A DNA stretch of 64,000 nt, taken from NCBI RefSeq assembly GCF_019880365.1, contig NZ_CP082271.1, positions 3,844,001 through 3,908,000 on the forward strand, given 5' to 3'. The position numbers and the translations under genes are program-made. Source of the DNA: Pseudomonas sp. DNDY-54 (GTDB lineage: Bacteria > Pseudomonadota > Gammaproteobacteria > Pseudomonadales > Pseudomonadaceae). The number at the start of each line of letters is the position of its first letter. The stretch's first letter is position 1. Below the pieces are notes generated by a model. It made no database searches. It was not told where the DNA came from and saw only the letters and a program-made list of their open reading frames with translations. Of this stretch, positions 36,607-46,091 are shown piece by piece.

Positions 36607-38232
36607 TCAGCCACGGAGGCTGTCCGTCTGGGCCCATTCCGGCCGGCATTGCCCCGCCCGGCAACGATGCGCTTCGTGGTTCGGGTCTTCCTGCATCAGC
36701 TTGCGCGTCACGCCATTGGTCCAGCCGAATCCATCCTGGAGCGGGTATTCACCGCCGGTCGCATGCTCGACACAGGGGCGCAGCACGTATTTCTCCATCA
36801 GCTTGCTGTCCCGCTCGAACAGCAGCGAGACGATGCTCAGCCAGCGCTCCTCGATCTGCAGCGCCAGCGCATCGTGACCATAGTGCTGAAGCCCGCGGAT
36901 CCCCATCCACTGCAGCGGCGCCCAGCCATTGGGGCGATCCCATTGTTCGCCGCTGCCAGAGATCTCGGTGGTGGACAGCCCACCCGGTGCAAGCAGGCGC
37001 TCCCGTACGATATTGGCGACGCGTCCCGCCTGATCCGCGCTGGCGAGCTTCACGAACAGCGGCGTCACCGTTGCTGCAGTGAGGTTGTCACGCGGTGCAC
37101 GCTTCACCCAGTCATAGTCGAAATACGCACCCTGCTGATCATTCCAGAGGTACCGGTCGATCGCCGCCAGACGCGCATTGGCCCGTTCGTTGAACGCCGA
37201 CGCGCACCCCTGCTGGCCTTTGATTTCGCTGAGCCGGGCGATCTGCCGCTCAAGCTTGTACAGGAAGCTATTCAGGTCCACCGGAATGATCTGCGTGGTG
37301 CGAATGCTCGATAACCGCGAGGGATCACCCAGCCAGCGCGAGCTGAAGTCCCAGCCGGACTCAGCACCGGCTCGCAGGTCGCGGTAGACCTCGTGTGCGG
37401 GCCGGCTCGATGAGCCCGCCGTCTCGATATCTTCGAGGTAGGACTCTTCGCGGGGCGTGTCCCGCTCATCCCAGTAGCGATTGAGCACGCTGCCGTCATC
37501 GAGGCAGACGCAGCGCCGATGCGCCTCGCCGGGGCGCAGCTGATCGTCACCATCGGTCCAGAACGCATGTTCCTTGCGCAGTTGTGGCAGGTAGTCGCTG
37601 GCACGATGTACGCCCGATTCTTCGAACAGGTCGGTCATCAACGCGAACACCGGCGGCTGCGAGCGGCTCAGGTAGTAGGTGCGGTTGCCATTGGGCACGT
37701 GGCCGTAGGTGTCGATCAGGTAAGCGAAGTTGTCTGCCATCGATCGCAGCAGCTCGCAGTGGCCGCTCTCGTCCAAGCCGAGCATGGTGAAGTACGAGTC
37801 CCAATAATAGAGCTCGGTGAACCGCCCACCGGGAACCACGTACTCGTGGGGCAGCGGTAGTAGTGAAGAGAACTCGGGATGCTTGCGCGGCTGACGCGTG
37901 AGCACGGGCCAAAGCCGGTCGATATGCTCACTGAGGGTATCGTTCGGGTTGGCGACGAACTCGGTCGGTTTCATCTCGTAGCGTTCAAAATACTCCGCAA
38001 CGAAGGCTTTCAAGTCGAAACCGGGCTCGCCGCTACTGGCTCGATAGGCTTCGAGAATCCGCTCCGGATGCTGGCGAGGCGCGCAGTCAACAAAGGTTTT
38101 GCTGTCCTCGAAAACCCGCTGCGTCTGCACGGCCACGAAGAGTTCCTGATAACGGTCTGCCGGGGTCAGCGTGTCGGCGGAGGAAATCGCGTGGGTGTCG
38201 TAATCGAAAGGGCTCAAGTCGGTGTCGGTCAT
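36607..38232 (-). CDS. treF: Cytoplasmic alpha,alpha-trehalase
   Basis: Hydrolyses trehalose to two glucose molecules (GH37). The 541 residues lack a signal peptide, as in cytoplasmic TreF (549 in E. coli). Family signatures are PGGRFTELYYWDSYFTMLGL and QWDRPNGWAPLQW. The acidic and aromatic active-site segments QDGFGWTNGV and GAESGWDFSSRW are also present. The ATG at 38232 overlaps the SDR stop (ATGA). An in-frame ATG at 38250 with a GGTGGA site is an alternative giving six more residues. Co-expression with the SDR suggests intracellular trehalose breakdown after osmotic downshift. Confidence 0.93.
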   Translation of the reverse strand: MTDTDLSPFDYDTHAISSADTLTPADRYQELFVAVQTQRVFEDSKTFVDCAPRQHPERILEAYRASSGEPGFDLKAFVAEYFERYEMKPTEFVANPNDTLSEHIDRLWPVLTRQPRKHPEFSSLLPLPHEYVVPGGRFTELYYWDSYFTMLGLDESGHCELLRSMADNFAYLIDTYGHVPNGNRTYYLSRSQPPVFALMTDLFEESGVHRASDYLPQLRKEHAFWTDGDDQLRPGEAHRRCVCLDDGSVLNRYWDERDTPREESYLEDIETAGSSSRPAHEVYRDLRAGAESGWDFSSRWLGDPSRLSSIRTTQIIPVDLNSFLYKLERQIARLSEIKGQQGCASAFNERANARLAAIDRYLWNDQQGAYFDYDWVKRAPRDNLTAATVTPLFVKLASADQAGRVANIVRERLLAPGGLSTTEISGSGEQWDRPNGWAPLQWMGIRGLQHYGHDALALQIEERWLSIVSLLFERDSKLMEKYVLRPCVEHATGGEYPLQDGFGWTNGVTRKLMQEDPNHEAHRCRAGQCRPEWAQTDSLRG

Positions 38233-38996
38233 TGCTCGCTGTAATTCCATATCAGTCCACCGTCAACGATCAGTGTAGTACCGGTGATGTAGTCGGCCTC
38301 ATCCGAGGCCAGAAAGGCCACAGCGCCGGCGACGTCACGCGGCTTACCCAAGCGACCGGCCGGGATATTGCCCAGCAGGCTGGCAAGTTTTTCCGGCTGG
38401 TTCATCAGCGACTGATTGATCGGCGTCTCGATCGCGCCGGGTGCCACGTTGTTGACCGTAATGCCCAACGGTGCCAGCTCAATGGCCAGATTGCGCATGA
38501 GCATCTTCAGGCCGCCCTTGCTGGCGCAATAGCCGGTGAAGTTGGGAAACGGCAGCTCTTCGTGAACCGAACTGTTGTTGATGATTCGTCCGCCACGTCC
38601 GCTGTCCCGCAAGTGCCGCGCCAATGCCTGGGCAATGAAGAACGGACCGCGCAGGTTGACGTTGAGTACCAAGTCGTAATCCGCTTCGCCGGCGTCCAGG
38701 AAGGCGCTGTGCCGCTGTACGCCAGCGTTGTTGACCAGAATATCGAGCCGACCCATCTTATCGATGGCTTCCTCGACCAGACGCTGGCATTCGGCAACCT
38801 GGCCGACATCCGCGGCGATGAAACAGGCCCGGCGACCAAGCGCCCGAACCTGTTCGAGCGTCTTGCGCGCTTCCTCGTCATCATGGCGCCCATTGATGAC
38901 CAGATCGGCCCCCTCCTCGGCCAAACGCACTGCAATACCGCGGCCAATGCCCTGGGAGCTGCCCGTTACCAGGGCAACCTTGTTCTGCAGTTTCAT
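38229..38996 (-). CDS. SDR oxidoreductase, glucose 1-dehydrogenase-like
   Basis: A 255-residue classical short-chain dehydrogenase with the cofactor motif TGSSQGIG (11-18), NNAG (89-92), S142/S143, Y156 and K160 (YxxxK in GYCASK), and the PGAIETP loop. The overall sequence (GRLGKPRDVAGAVAFLASDE, then TGTTLIVDGGL) resembles bacterial glucose 1-dehydrogenases, which oxidise glucose to gluconolactone with NAD(P). Being upstream of and coupled to treF, it could use the glucose released from trehalose. The substrate is inferred from context. Confidence 0.85.
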   Translation of the reverse strand: MKLQNKVALVTGSSQGIGRGIAVRLAEEGADLVINGRHDDEEARKTLEQVRALGRRACFIAADVGQVAECQRLVEEAIDKMGRLDILVNNAGVQRHSAFLDAGEADYDLVLNVNLRGPFFIAQALARHLRDSGRGGRIINNSSVHEELPFPNFTGYCASKGGLKMLMRNLAIELAPLGITVNNVAPGAIETPINQSLMNQPEKLASLLGNIPAGRLGKPRDVAGAVAFLASDEADYITGTTLIVDGGLIWNYSEQ

Positions 38997-39191
38997 CGAA
39001 CACCTCGTGTGGCTGTCGGGTCGCCGCAGCGACGCGTGAGTCGTCTTTCTGAGACGGGGTGACGTCGGCTGCGTTCAACCGCGTGTTTTTGCCAGGCATT
39101 TCCAGCACCAGAGAACAGCCACAGCGGCAGACAAACGCCTGCGCGCAGGCGCAAAATGGCCGGCTCTCCGCTGCTGCGTTTCGGGACATCC

Positions 39192-40085
39192 ATGGCCACT
39201 GCCGATCTGCGTAAAGGGTACTTGCTGGGTCTGATTACCTTCTCTATCTGGGGCCTGTTTCCGCTCTACTTCAAATCAATCGAGCAGTACGCGGCGCTGG
39301 AGATCGTGACCCAGCGGGCAATCTGGTCGGCGCTGTTCGGCACGCTGGTGCTGAGCCTGTGGCGGCATCCGGGCTGGTGGCAGGAATTGCTCGCGCACCC
39401 TCGCCGAATCGGCGTGCTGATGATTTCCAGCGTGCTGATCGCCAGCAACTGGCTGATTTACGTCTGGGCGGTCAACCACAACCACATGCTCGAAGCGAGC
39501 CTGGGCTACTACATCAACCCGCTGGTCAACGTCTTGTTGGGGCTGATCGTGCTGCGGGAACGGCTGCGGCCGTTGCAATGGCTTGCCGTGGCGATGGCCG
39601 CCGTCGGGGTGTTGCTGCAACTGATCACCCTCGGCGATTTCCCCTGGGTGTCGATCATCCTGGCGCTGAGCTTTGGCAGCTACGGCCTGCTGCGCAAGCA
39701 GGCGCCGGTCGCCGCGCTGCCTGGCCTGGTAGTGGAGACCTGGCTGCTACTACCCATTGCGCTGGGCTGGCTGTATTTCTTCGGCACGGGCCCGAGCACA
39801 GAGTGGTCATTCTGGACCGAACCACAGGCCCTCTGGCTGGTGGCCGCGGGGCCGGTGACGCTGTTGCCGCTGCTGTGCTTCAACGCTGCGGCGCGGCATC
39901 TCCCCTATTCGACGCTGGGCTTTTTGCAATACATCACGCCGACGCTGCTGCTGATCCTCGCGGTGTGGGTGTTCAACGAGCCCTTCCCCGCCGATCGTCA
40001 GCTGGCGTTCATCTGCATCTGGGCCGGGCTTGCCGTGTACAGCTACGATGCCTGGCGAGTGATGCGAAAAGGCGCCGTTGGTTAG
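39192..40085 (+). CDS. rarD: RarD, EamA-family permease
   Basis: A 297-residue inner-membrane protein with about ten helices, from LRKGYLLGLITFSIWGLFPL to LAFICIWAGLAVYSYDAW. YKSIEQ-like start, TQRAIWSA and NHNHMLEASLGYYINPLVNV are typical of RarD (chloramphenicol-sensitive protein). The physiological substrate is not established. The start at 39192 gives the family length. Confidence 0.92.
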   Translation: MATADLRKGYLLGLITFSIWGLFPLYFKSIEQYAALEIVTQRAIWSALFGTLVLSLWRHPGWWQELLAHPRRIGVLMISSVLIASNWLIYVWAVNHNHMLEASLGYYINPLVNVLLGLIVLRERLRPLQWLAVAMAAVGVLLQLITLGDFPWVSIILALSFGSYGLLRKQAPVAALPGLVVETWLLLPIALGWLYFFGTGPSTEWSFWTEPQALWLVAAGPVTLLPLLCFNAAARHLPYSTLGFLQYITPTLLLILAVWVFNEPFPADRQLAFICIWAGLAVYSYDAWRVMRKGAVG

Positions 40086-40087
40086 CG

Positions 40088-40606
40088 CTATTCGGCCGGT
40101 TGGAGTTTCAGCTCCACCATCAGGTCATCGGCGAGGGTTTCCAGGTGGCCTTGCAACTCATCCAGCGCCAGCTCGGTCGGCACAGCCAGCAACGCGTCGG
40201 CATGAAACAGCAGTTCGTTGGTCATCGGAGCGGGCGCCACATCGGTGGCCAGGTTTTCCAGGTTCACCCCGTGACGCGCCAGCAACTGAGTGATATCGCG
40301 CACTATTCCGGCGCGGTCGTTGCCCACCAGCTGCAGCTGAATCATCTGCCAGCGGCGCTCCGGTTCGGGACCGCTGGGCGCAACCAGCACACGGATCCCC
40401 TGTTGCTCCAGCTGCTGCAGCGCCTCGATAAGCCCGGTATGTGCCTGGGCGGGCACCTCGACACGCAGAATGCCTGCGAACTGCCCAGCCATACGCGACA
40501 TGCGGCTCTCCAGCCAGTTGCCGCCGTGTTCGGCAATGCACTTGGCCACTCGCTCAACCAGCCCGGGCTGATCCTCTGCAATGACGGTTAGGACGAGATG
40601 ATCCAT
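40088..40606 (-). CDS. gcvR: Glycine cleavage system regulator-like ACT protein
   Basis: A 172-residue protein of two ACT domains (about 1-80 and 88-170). DHLVLTVIAEDQPGLVERVA and LQLVGNDRAGIVRDITQLL are the two ligand-binding starts. GcvR in E. coli binds glycine and blocks the activator GcvA. A GAGGAG site precedes the ATG. No gcv genes lie nearby, so the assignment rests on family similarity alone. Confidence 0.85.
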   Translation of the reverse strand: MDHLVLTVIAEDQPGLVERVAKCIAEHGGNWLESRMSRMAGQFAGILRVEVPAQAHTGLIEALQQLEQQGIRVLVAPSGPEPERRWQMIQLQLVGNDRAGIVRDITQLLARHGVNLENLATDVAPAPMTNELLFHADALLAVPTELALDELQGHLETLADDLMVELKLQPAE

Positions 40607-40894
40607 CTATGACTCCTCGACGTGGGGTGAACGGTGACCGATACGGATCGTAGTGAAGGCTATGGACCACGCGTGCGTCGCCCGGCTCCATAGGTATAGA
40701 ACAAACTCCCGCCTTCGCCGGGACGAGGCCTGCCCGAAAGCCCAAAATTCAGGCGCTTACCTCGCTGCGCCGCGCCTGCCGGAACGCCCCATACGGTGGA
40801 CTGATTTTCCAAACGGCTTCATGTAGTATCCGTCGACCCGGACTACAAGAAGACCTGTCCGACGGATTTGAAGAAGAACCAAGTGAGGCGAGTA

Positions 40895-43075
40895 ATGACT
40901 GAGCGCGTTCAAGTGGGTGGCCTGCAGGTCGCCAAAGTCCTGTACGACTTCGTGAACAACGAAGCGATTCCTGGCACCGGCGTTGACGCCGATGCCTTCT
41001 GGGCCGGCGCTTCCAGCGTCATTCACGACCTGGCGCCGAAGAACCGTGCGCTGCTGGCCAAGCGTGACGACCTGCAAGCCCAGATTGATGCCTGGCACCA
41101 GGCACGCGCCGGTCAGGCACACGATGCAGCAGCCTACAAAAGCTTCCTGCAGGAAATCGGTTACCTGTTGCCAGAAGCCGAAGATTTCCAAGCCACCACC
41201 CAGAACGTCGACGAAGAAATCGCCCGTATGGCCGGCCCGCAGCTGGTGGTGCCGATCATGAACGCGCGCTTCGCCCTGAACGCCGCCAACGCGCGCTGGG
41301 GCTCGCTGTACGACGCGCTCTATGGCACCGACGCGATCTCCGAAGAAGATGGCGCCACCAAGGGCCCCGGCTACAACGAAGTCCGCGGCAACAAGGTCAT
41401 CGCCTATGCACGCGCCTTCCTCGACGAAGCCGCGCCGCTGCAGACAGGCTCCCATGCCGACGCCACCGGCTACCGCATCGACGCGGGCAAGCTGGTCGTC
41501 TCACTAAAAGACGGCAGCACCACCGGCCTGCAGAACCCCGACCAGTTCCTGGGCTTCCAGGGCGACACCAGCGCGCCGATCGCTGTACTGCTCAAGCACA
41601 ACGGCATCCATTTCGAGATCCAGATCGACCCGGCCAGCCCCATCGGCCAGACCGATGCGGCGGGCGTGAAAGACATCCTGATGGAATCGGCACTGACCAC
41701 CATCATGGATTGCGAAGACTCCATCGCGGCCGTCGACGCTGACGACAAGACCATCGTTTACCGCAACTGGCTTGGCCTGATGAAGGGCGACCTGGTCGAA
41801 GAACTCGAGAAAGGCGGCAAGCGCATCACCCGCGCGATGAACCCGGACCGCGTCTACACCCAGGCCGACGGCAACGGCGAGTTGACCCTGCACGGCCGCT
41901 CGCTGCTGTTCATTCGTAACGTCGGTCACCTGATGACCAACGACGCCATCCTCGACAAGGAAGGCAATGAAGTGCCGGAAGGCATCATGGACGGCCTGTT
42001 CACCAGCCTCGCCGCCATGCACAACCTCAACGGCAACACCAGCCGCAAGAACACTCGCACCGGCTCGGTCTACATCGTCAAGCCGAAGATGCACGGCCCG
42101 GAAGAAGTGGCCTTCGCCACCGAACTCTTCGGTCGCGTCGAAGACGTGCTCAAGCTGCCGCGCAACACCCTGAAAGTCGGCATCATGGACGAAGAGCGCC
42201 GCACCTCGATCAACCTCAAGGCCTGTATCAAGGAAGCGCGCGAGCGCGTGGTGTTCATCAACACCGGCTTCCTCGACCGCACCGGCGACGAGATCCACAC
42301 CTCCATGGAAGCCGGCCCCGTAGTGCGCAAGGCCGCGATGAAGGCCGAAAAGTGGATCAGCTCCTACGAGGACAACAACGTCGACGTCGGCTTGGCCTGC
42401 GGCCTGCAGGGCAAGGCGCAGATCGGCAAAGGCATGTGGGCCATGCCCGATCTGATGGCCGGAATGCTGGAGCAGAAGATCGGACACCCAATGGCCGGCG
42501 CCAACACCGCCTGGGTTCCGTCACCGACCGCCGCCACCTTGCACGCCATGCACTACCACAAGGTCGACGTGTTCGCCCGTCAGGCCGAACTGGCCAAGCG
42601 CACCAAGGCCTCGGTGGACGACATCCTGACCATCCCGCTGGCCAAGGACACCAACTGGAGCGACGAGGAAAAGCGCAACGAGCTGGACAACAACTCGCAA
42701 GGCATCCTCGGCTACATGGTCCGCTGGGTCGAGCAGGGCGTCGGTTGCTCCAAAGTGCCGGACATCAACGATGTCGCGCTGATGGAAGACCGCGCCACGC
42801 TGCGTATCTCCAGCCAGCACGTGGCCAACTGGATGCGTCACGGCGTAGTGACTCAGGAACAGGTCGTCGAAAGCCTCAAGCGCATGGCGCCGGTGGTTGA
42901 CCGTCAGAACGAAGGTGACCCGCTGTACCGCCCGATGGCGCCGGAGCTCGACAACAGCGTGGCCTTCCAGGCCGCCCTGGAGCTGGTCCTCGAAGGCACC
43001 AAGCAGCCCAACGGCTACACCGAGCCGGTCCTGCACCGTCGTCGCCGCGAGTTCAAGGCCAAGAACGACCTGTAA
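40895..43075 (+). CDS. glcB: Malate synthase G
   Basis: Condenses glyoxylate with acetyl-CoA to give malate, the second step of the glyoxylate bypass and of glycolate use. The 726 residues match the G isoform (about 725). Family stretches include QVGGLQVAKVLYDFVNNEAI, TTIMDCEDSIAAVDADDK, KGDLVEELEKGGKRITRAMN, GIMDEERRTSINLKACI and a Cys near the active site in VGLACGLQGKAQIGKGMWAM. It is a monocistronic gene with its own terminator. Isocitrate lyase is not in the window. GAGGCG precedes the ATG. Confidence 0.97.
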   Translation: MTERVQVGGLQVAKVLYDFVNNEAIPGTGVDADAFWAGASSVIHDLAPKNRALLAKRDDLQAQIDAWHQARAGQAHDAAAYKSFLQEIGYLLPEAEDFQATTQNVDEEIARMAGPQLVVPIMNARFALNAANARWGSLYDALYGTDAISEEDGATKGPGYNEVRGNKVIAYARAFLDEAAPLQTGSHADATGYRIDAGKLVVSLKDGSTTGLQNPDQFLGFQGDTSAPIAVLLKHNGIHFEIQIDPASPIGQTDAAGVKDILMESALTTIMDCEDSIAAVDADDKTIVYRNWLGLMKGDLVEELEKGGKRITRAMNPDRVYTQADGNGELTLHGRSLLFIRNVGHLMTNDAILDKEGNEVPEGIMDGLFTSLAAMHNLNGNTSRKNTRTGSVYIVKPKMHGPEEVAFATELFGRVEDVLKLPRNTLKVGIMDEERRTSINLKACIKEARERVVFINTGFLDRTGDEIHTSMEAGPVVRKAAMKAEKWISSYEDNNVDVGLACGLQGKAQIGKGMWAMPDLMAGMLEQKIGHPMAGANTAWVPSPTAATLHAMHYHKVDVFARQAELAKRTKASVDDILTIPLAKDTNWSDEEKRNELDNNSQGILGYMVRWVEQGVGCSKVPDINDVALMEDRATLRISSQHVANWMRHGVVTQEQVVESLKRMAPVVDRQNEGDPLYRPMAPELDNSVAFQAALELVLEGTKQPNGYTEPVLHRRRREFKAKNDL

Positions 43076-43096
43076 CGCTCAGCCTGGCTGCAAACG

Positions 43097-43121
43097 AACC
43101 GCCCTACGGGGCGGTTTTTTT
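43097..43121 (+). terminator. Rho-independent terminator of glcB
   Basis: AACCGCCC (43097-43104), loop TACG, GGGCGGTT, then a run of T, 21 bases after the stop codon. Confidence 0.92.
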
Positions 43122-43275
43122 ATCGTCCGAATCCGCTCAACGGCGCTCAAGTTCGGCATGCGACAACCGATACCGTGACCGTGATAACAAATCGAGTCAC
43201 ACTGTTTTCCGATAGATGGCATGTCGCCACCATGTGTCATCCCGTAGTATTCGCCGCCCGCCGTGGAGTCGCTGC

Positions 43276-44898
43276 ATGTTCAAGAATCTCTCGTTGACCG
43301 CCAAGCTTTCGTTGGTGCCCGCCGTCGCACTGCTCGGGCTGATCCTCTATGTCGGCTATACCTCGCTGCAGCTGTCGGCGACCGATTCTCGGCTGCAAAT
43401 GCTTGAAAGCCAGAGCTACCCGACACTGGAAAAGGCCGATGCGGTGATCTTTCAGTTTTCACGCATTCCAGGGCTGCTGAACAACGCTGTTGCGGCGGGC
43501 GAAGCGGGCATTCTCGGCGAAGCGCGCGACGTGCTGAGCGAGATAGATGCGCAACAGCAGGCGCTGGCGACGCTTCTCAGTGGCCAACCTCAACGCCGAC
43601 AGGCGCTCGATAGCTGGCGCAATGCGGTGAAGGGCTACGCCGACAATGCCCTCGGCGCGTCTGCAAAGCTGATCGATGGCAGCGCTTCGTTTGATGACCT
43701 GCGACCGAGCCTGGATCGCATGGCCAGTGATCTGGCTCAGGCGCAGAAACTGGCCAGCGACTTCCGTGCCGGTGCCTACGCCGACTTCCAGCAAACCCTC
43801 GCGGAAACCCGCGAAGCCAACGAAACCACCACGCGCCTGGGCATCATCCTCAGCCTGGTGCTCGTCGTCGTGGTAGGCCTCGGTGCCTGGCTGGTGATTC
43901 GCAGCGTCATGATCAACGTGCGTGGCGTGATCGCATCGCTGCAATCGATCGCCCGTGGGGATGGCGACCTCACCCAACGCGTGAATGTGAAATCGAACGA
44001 CGAAATCGGCGCCATGATCGAGCTGTTCAACGGTTTCCTCGACAAGTTGCAACGCACCATTCGCCAGATCATCGAAGCGGCGAGCCCGCTCGGCCAGGTA
44101 TCGAAAGAACTCTACAACCTGACCCAGGGCTCGGAAGAAAACGCCAAGTCGCAGCAGCACCACACCGACTCGATTACCCGCGACATCCTCACCATGACCG
44201 GCAGCATTCAGGAAGTGGCCCAGCGCTCGCAGCAGGCCTCCGAAGAAGCCAACTCCGCGGCTCGCCAGGCCACTACCGCGCGGGAGCATGTGAGCAGCTT
44301 GTCGAAAGGCATCACTGACTTGGGCAACAGCGTGATGAGCGCCGTGCAGGCCATGGAGCAACTGGAAGAGGAAACCCAGGAAGTCGGCTCGGTACTGACC
44401 GTGATCCGCAGCATTGCAGAACAGACGAATCTGCTGGCGCTCAACGCAGCCATCGAAGCCGCCCGTGCCGGCGAGCAGGGCCGCGGGTTTGCCGTGGTCG
44501 CCGATGAGGTACGCAACTTGGCGCAGAAGACGGCGGCCTCCACCGCCGAAATCCAGCAGATCATCCAGCGCCTGCAAACCAGCGCCAACACTGTGCTCAA
44601 TGTCATGAACAGCAACGGGGAGAAGTCCCGCTCGAGCATCGAACGCTCGGTCGAAGCCACCCAGTTGCTCGAAACCATCGCGCGCACCGTCAACCAAATC
44701 GACGAACTCAACGCCGGCATCGCCCAGTTCACTCAGGAGCAGATCGGCCTGTCGAGTTCCATCCAACAAGAAACCCAAGTGTTGCAGCAGGACGCACAAG
44801 CAACCGCAAACGGCGCCGAAGCCACTGCTCGTCTCGGCGAGCAACTGGTCAGTACCGGCGACCACCTGCGGGCGGCCACCGCCCAGTTCCGCGTTTAA
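43276..44898 (+). CDS. Methyl-accepting chemotaxis protein
   Basis: A 540-residue chemoreceptor with one membrane helix at about 10-30 and another at about 190-210 (LGIILSLVLVVVVGLGAWLV), enclosing a four-helix-bundle periplasmic sensor of about 155 residues. A HAMP domain (about 213-265) and a long signalling coiled coil follow, with the hairpin tip ALNAAIEAARAGEQGRGFAV and VVADEVRNLAQKT. It ends HLRAATAQFRV without the NWETF tetherbinding pentapeptide. The ligand is unknown. The gene for an outer-membrane barrel begins 21 bases later, so both may respond to the same nutrient. Confidence 0.94.
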   Translation: MFKNLSLTAKLSLVPAVALLGLILYVGYTSLQLSATDSRLQMLESQSYPTLEKADAVIFQFSRIPGLLNNAVAAGEAGILGEARDVLSEIDAQQQALATLLSGQPQRRQALDSWRNAVKGYADNALGASAKLIDGSASFDDLRPSLDRMASDLAQAQKLASDFRAGAYADFQQTLAETREANETTTRLGIILSLVLVVVVGLGAWLVIRSVMINVRGVIASLQSIARGDGDLTQRVNVKSNDEIGAMIELFNGFLDKLQRTIRQIIEAASPLGQVSKELYNLTQGSEENAKSQQHHTDSITRDILTMTGSIQEVAQRSQQASEEANSAARQATTAREHVSSLSKGITDLGNSVMSAVQAMEQLEEETQEVGSVLTVIRSIAEQTNLLALNAAIEAARAGEQGRGFAVVADEVRNLAQKTAASTAEIQQIIQRLQTSANTVLNVMNSNGEKSRSSIERSVEATQLLETIARTVNQIDELNAGIAQFTQEQIGLSSSIQQETQVLQQDAQATANGAEATARLGEQLVSTGDHLRAATAQFRV

Positions 44899-44919
44899 TC
44901 AGTGTTAGGAGCATCACCC

Positions 44920-46080
44920 ATGACCGCAGTACGTATCATAAGCCTGGCAGCTGCCTGCCTGGCAGCAACACCCGCATTCGCTCTCGAGCAAGGCGAGCAC
45001 CGCTTCAACGGTTTCGGCACCGTAGGCTTCACCCACCTGGGTGGCGAAGACGACGGCCGCGGCTATGGCGTCCAGAGCCAGACCAACGATTCCTGGCGCG
45101 GCGATCAGCTGTCCAAGTTCGGCGCGCAGCTGAGCTATGGCATTACCGATACCGTCGGCGTGACCGTTCAGGCCACCGCCAAGGCGCAGCAGGATGAGTG
45201 GAAGGCCAACCTCGAGTGGGCGTACCTGTCCTGGCAGACCAATGACCAGTTGATGCTCCGCGCCGGCCGCCTGCGCAGCCCGGTCTATATGTATTCCGAA
45301 AGCCTCGACGTCGGCTACAGCTACCCCTGGCTACGTCTGCCCGACGAGGTGTATAGCCAGGTCCAGGTGACCAGTTACGAGGGCGTCGACGCGGTCTACA
45401 CCGTTCCGCTGTCCTATGGTTCAGTGACGCTCCAAGTAGCAGGTGGTCAGTCAAAGAACCGTGATTACTACGCCTACGACGAGCGGTTCGATATCGACTA
45501 CGACAAGCTGTTCGGTGCCAGCGTGAGTTTGGCCACGAACGATTTCGGCACGCTGCGTATCGGTTATGTCGAAGCGGACATCAAGACCGATGTCAGCGGC
45601 ACGGTGGACGTCGGCGGCGGCATGATGATGCCCCTCAGCCTGCTGAGCCTCGATAAAGAGAAGGGCAAGTTCACCTCGATCGGCTACCAGTACGACAACG
45701 GCACCTGGGTCAGTAGCAACGAGTGGACCTCGCGCATGATCGAGAACGACGACATGGAGTCGATCGATTCCTTCTACCTGATGGGTGGTCGTCGCTTCGG
45801 TGACTTCCTGCCGCACGTGACCTATGCGCAGCTGGATGACAACGGTGGTCGCCAGTCCTCTTGGACCCTGGGCCTGAACTACCAGGCCGCCCCGACCGTC
45901 GTGGTCAAGGGTGAGTACAAGCGCGTCGACACCAAGAACGGCTATGACGGCGTGTTCACCCGCAGTGCGCAGGAGGTTTTCAACAACGCTGTGTACGACC
46001 TCAGCGCTGGCACCCTTGGCGCCCCGGCCCGCAACTACGACGGCGACATCGTTTCCGTCGGCGTCGATTTCGTATTCTGA
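44920..46080 (+). CDS. Outer-membrane porin-like beta-barrel protein
   Basis: A 386-residue protein with a signal peptide (MTAVRIISLAAACLAATPAF, cut after ALA-like FALEQ) and alternating amphipathic strands, ending ...VSVGVDFVF with the C-terminal Phe used for Bam insertion. It is probably a 14-18-strand porin; I cannot name the substrate. GGAG precedes the ATG. It is followed after 11 bases by a small periplasmic binding protein, a pairing that suggests shared transport. Confidence 0.82.
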   Translation: MTAVRIISLAAACLAATPAFALEQGEHRFNGFGTVGFTHLGGEDDGRGYGVQSQTNDSWRGDQLSKFGAQLSYGITDTVGVTVQATAKAQQDEWKANLEWAYLSWQTNDQLMLRAGRLRSPVYMYSESLDVGYSYPWLRLPDEVYSQVQVTSYEGVDAVYTVPLSYGSVTLQVAGGQSKNRDYYAYDERFDIDYDKLFGASVSLATNDFGTLRIGYVEADIKTDVSGTVDVGGGMMMPLSLLSLDKEKGKFTSIGYQYDNGTWVSSNEWTSRMIENDDMESIDSFYLMGGRRFGDFLPHVTYAQLDDNGGRQSSWTLGLNYQAAPTVVVKGEYKRVDTKNGYDGVFTRSAQEVFNNAVYDLSAGTLGAPARNYDGDIVSVGVDFVF

Positions 46081-46091
46081 GGAGCGTCAAG

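Noticed and set aside
41504..42487. 327-codon minus-strand frame inside glcB
   Set aside because: Antisense shadow of a strongly conserved enzyme gene with no initiation signal.
43459..44865. 468-codon minus-strand frame opposite the chemoreceptor
   Set aside because: It mirrors the codon pattern of the chemoreceptor gene, which has clear HAMP and signalling motifs; no protein-like features of its own.
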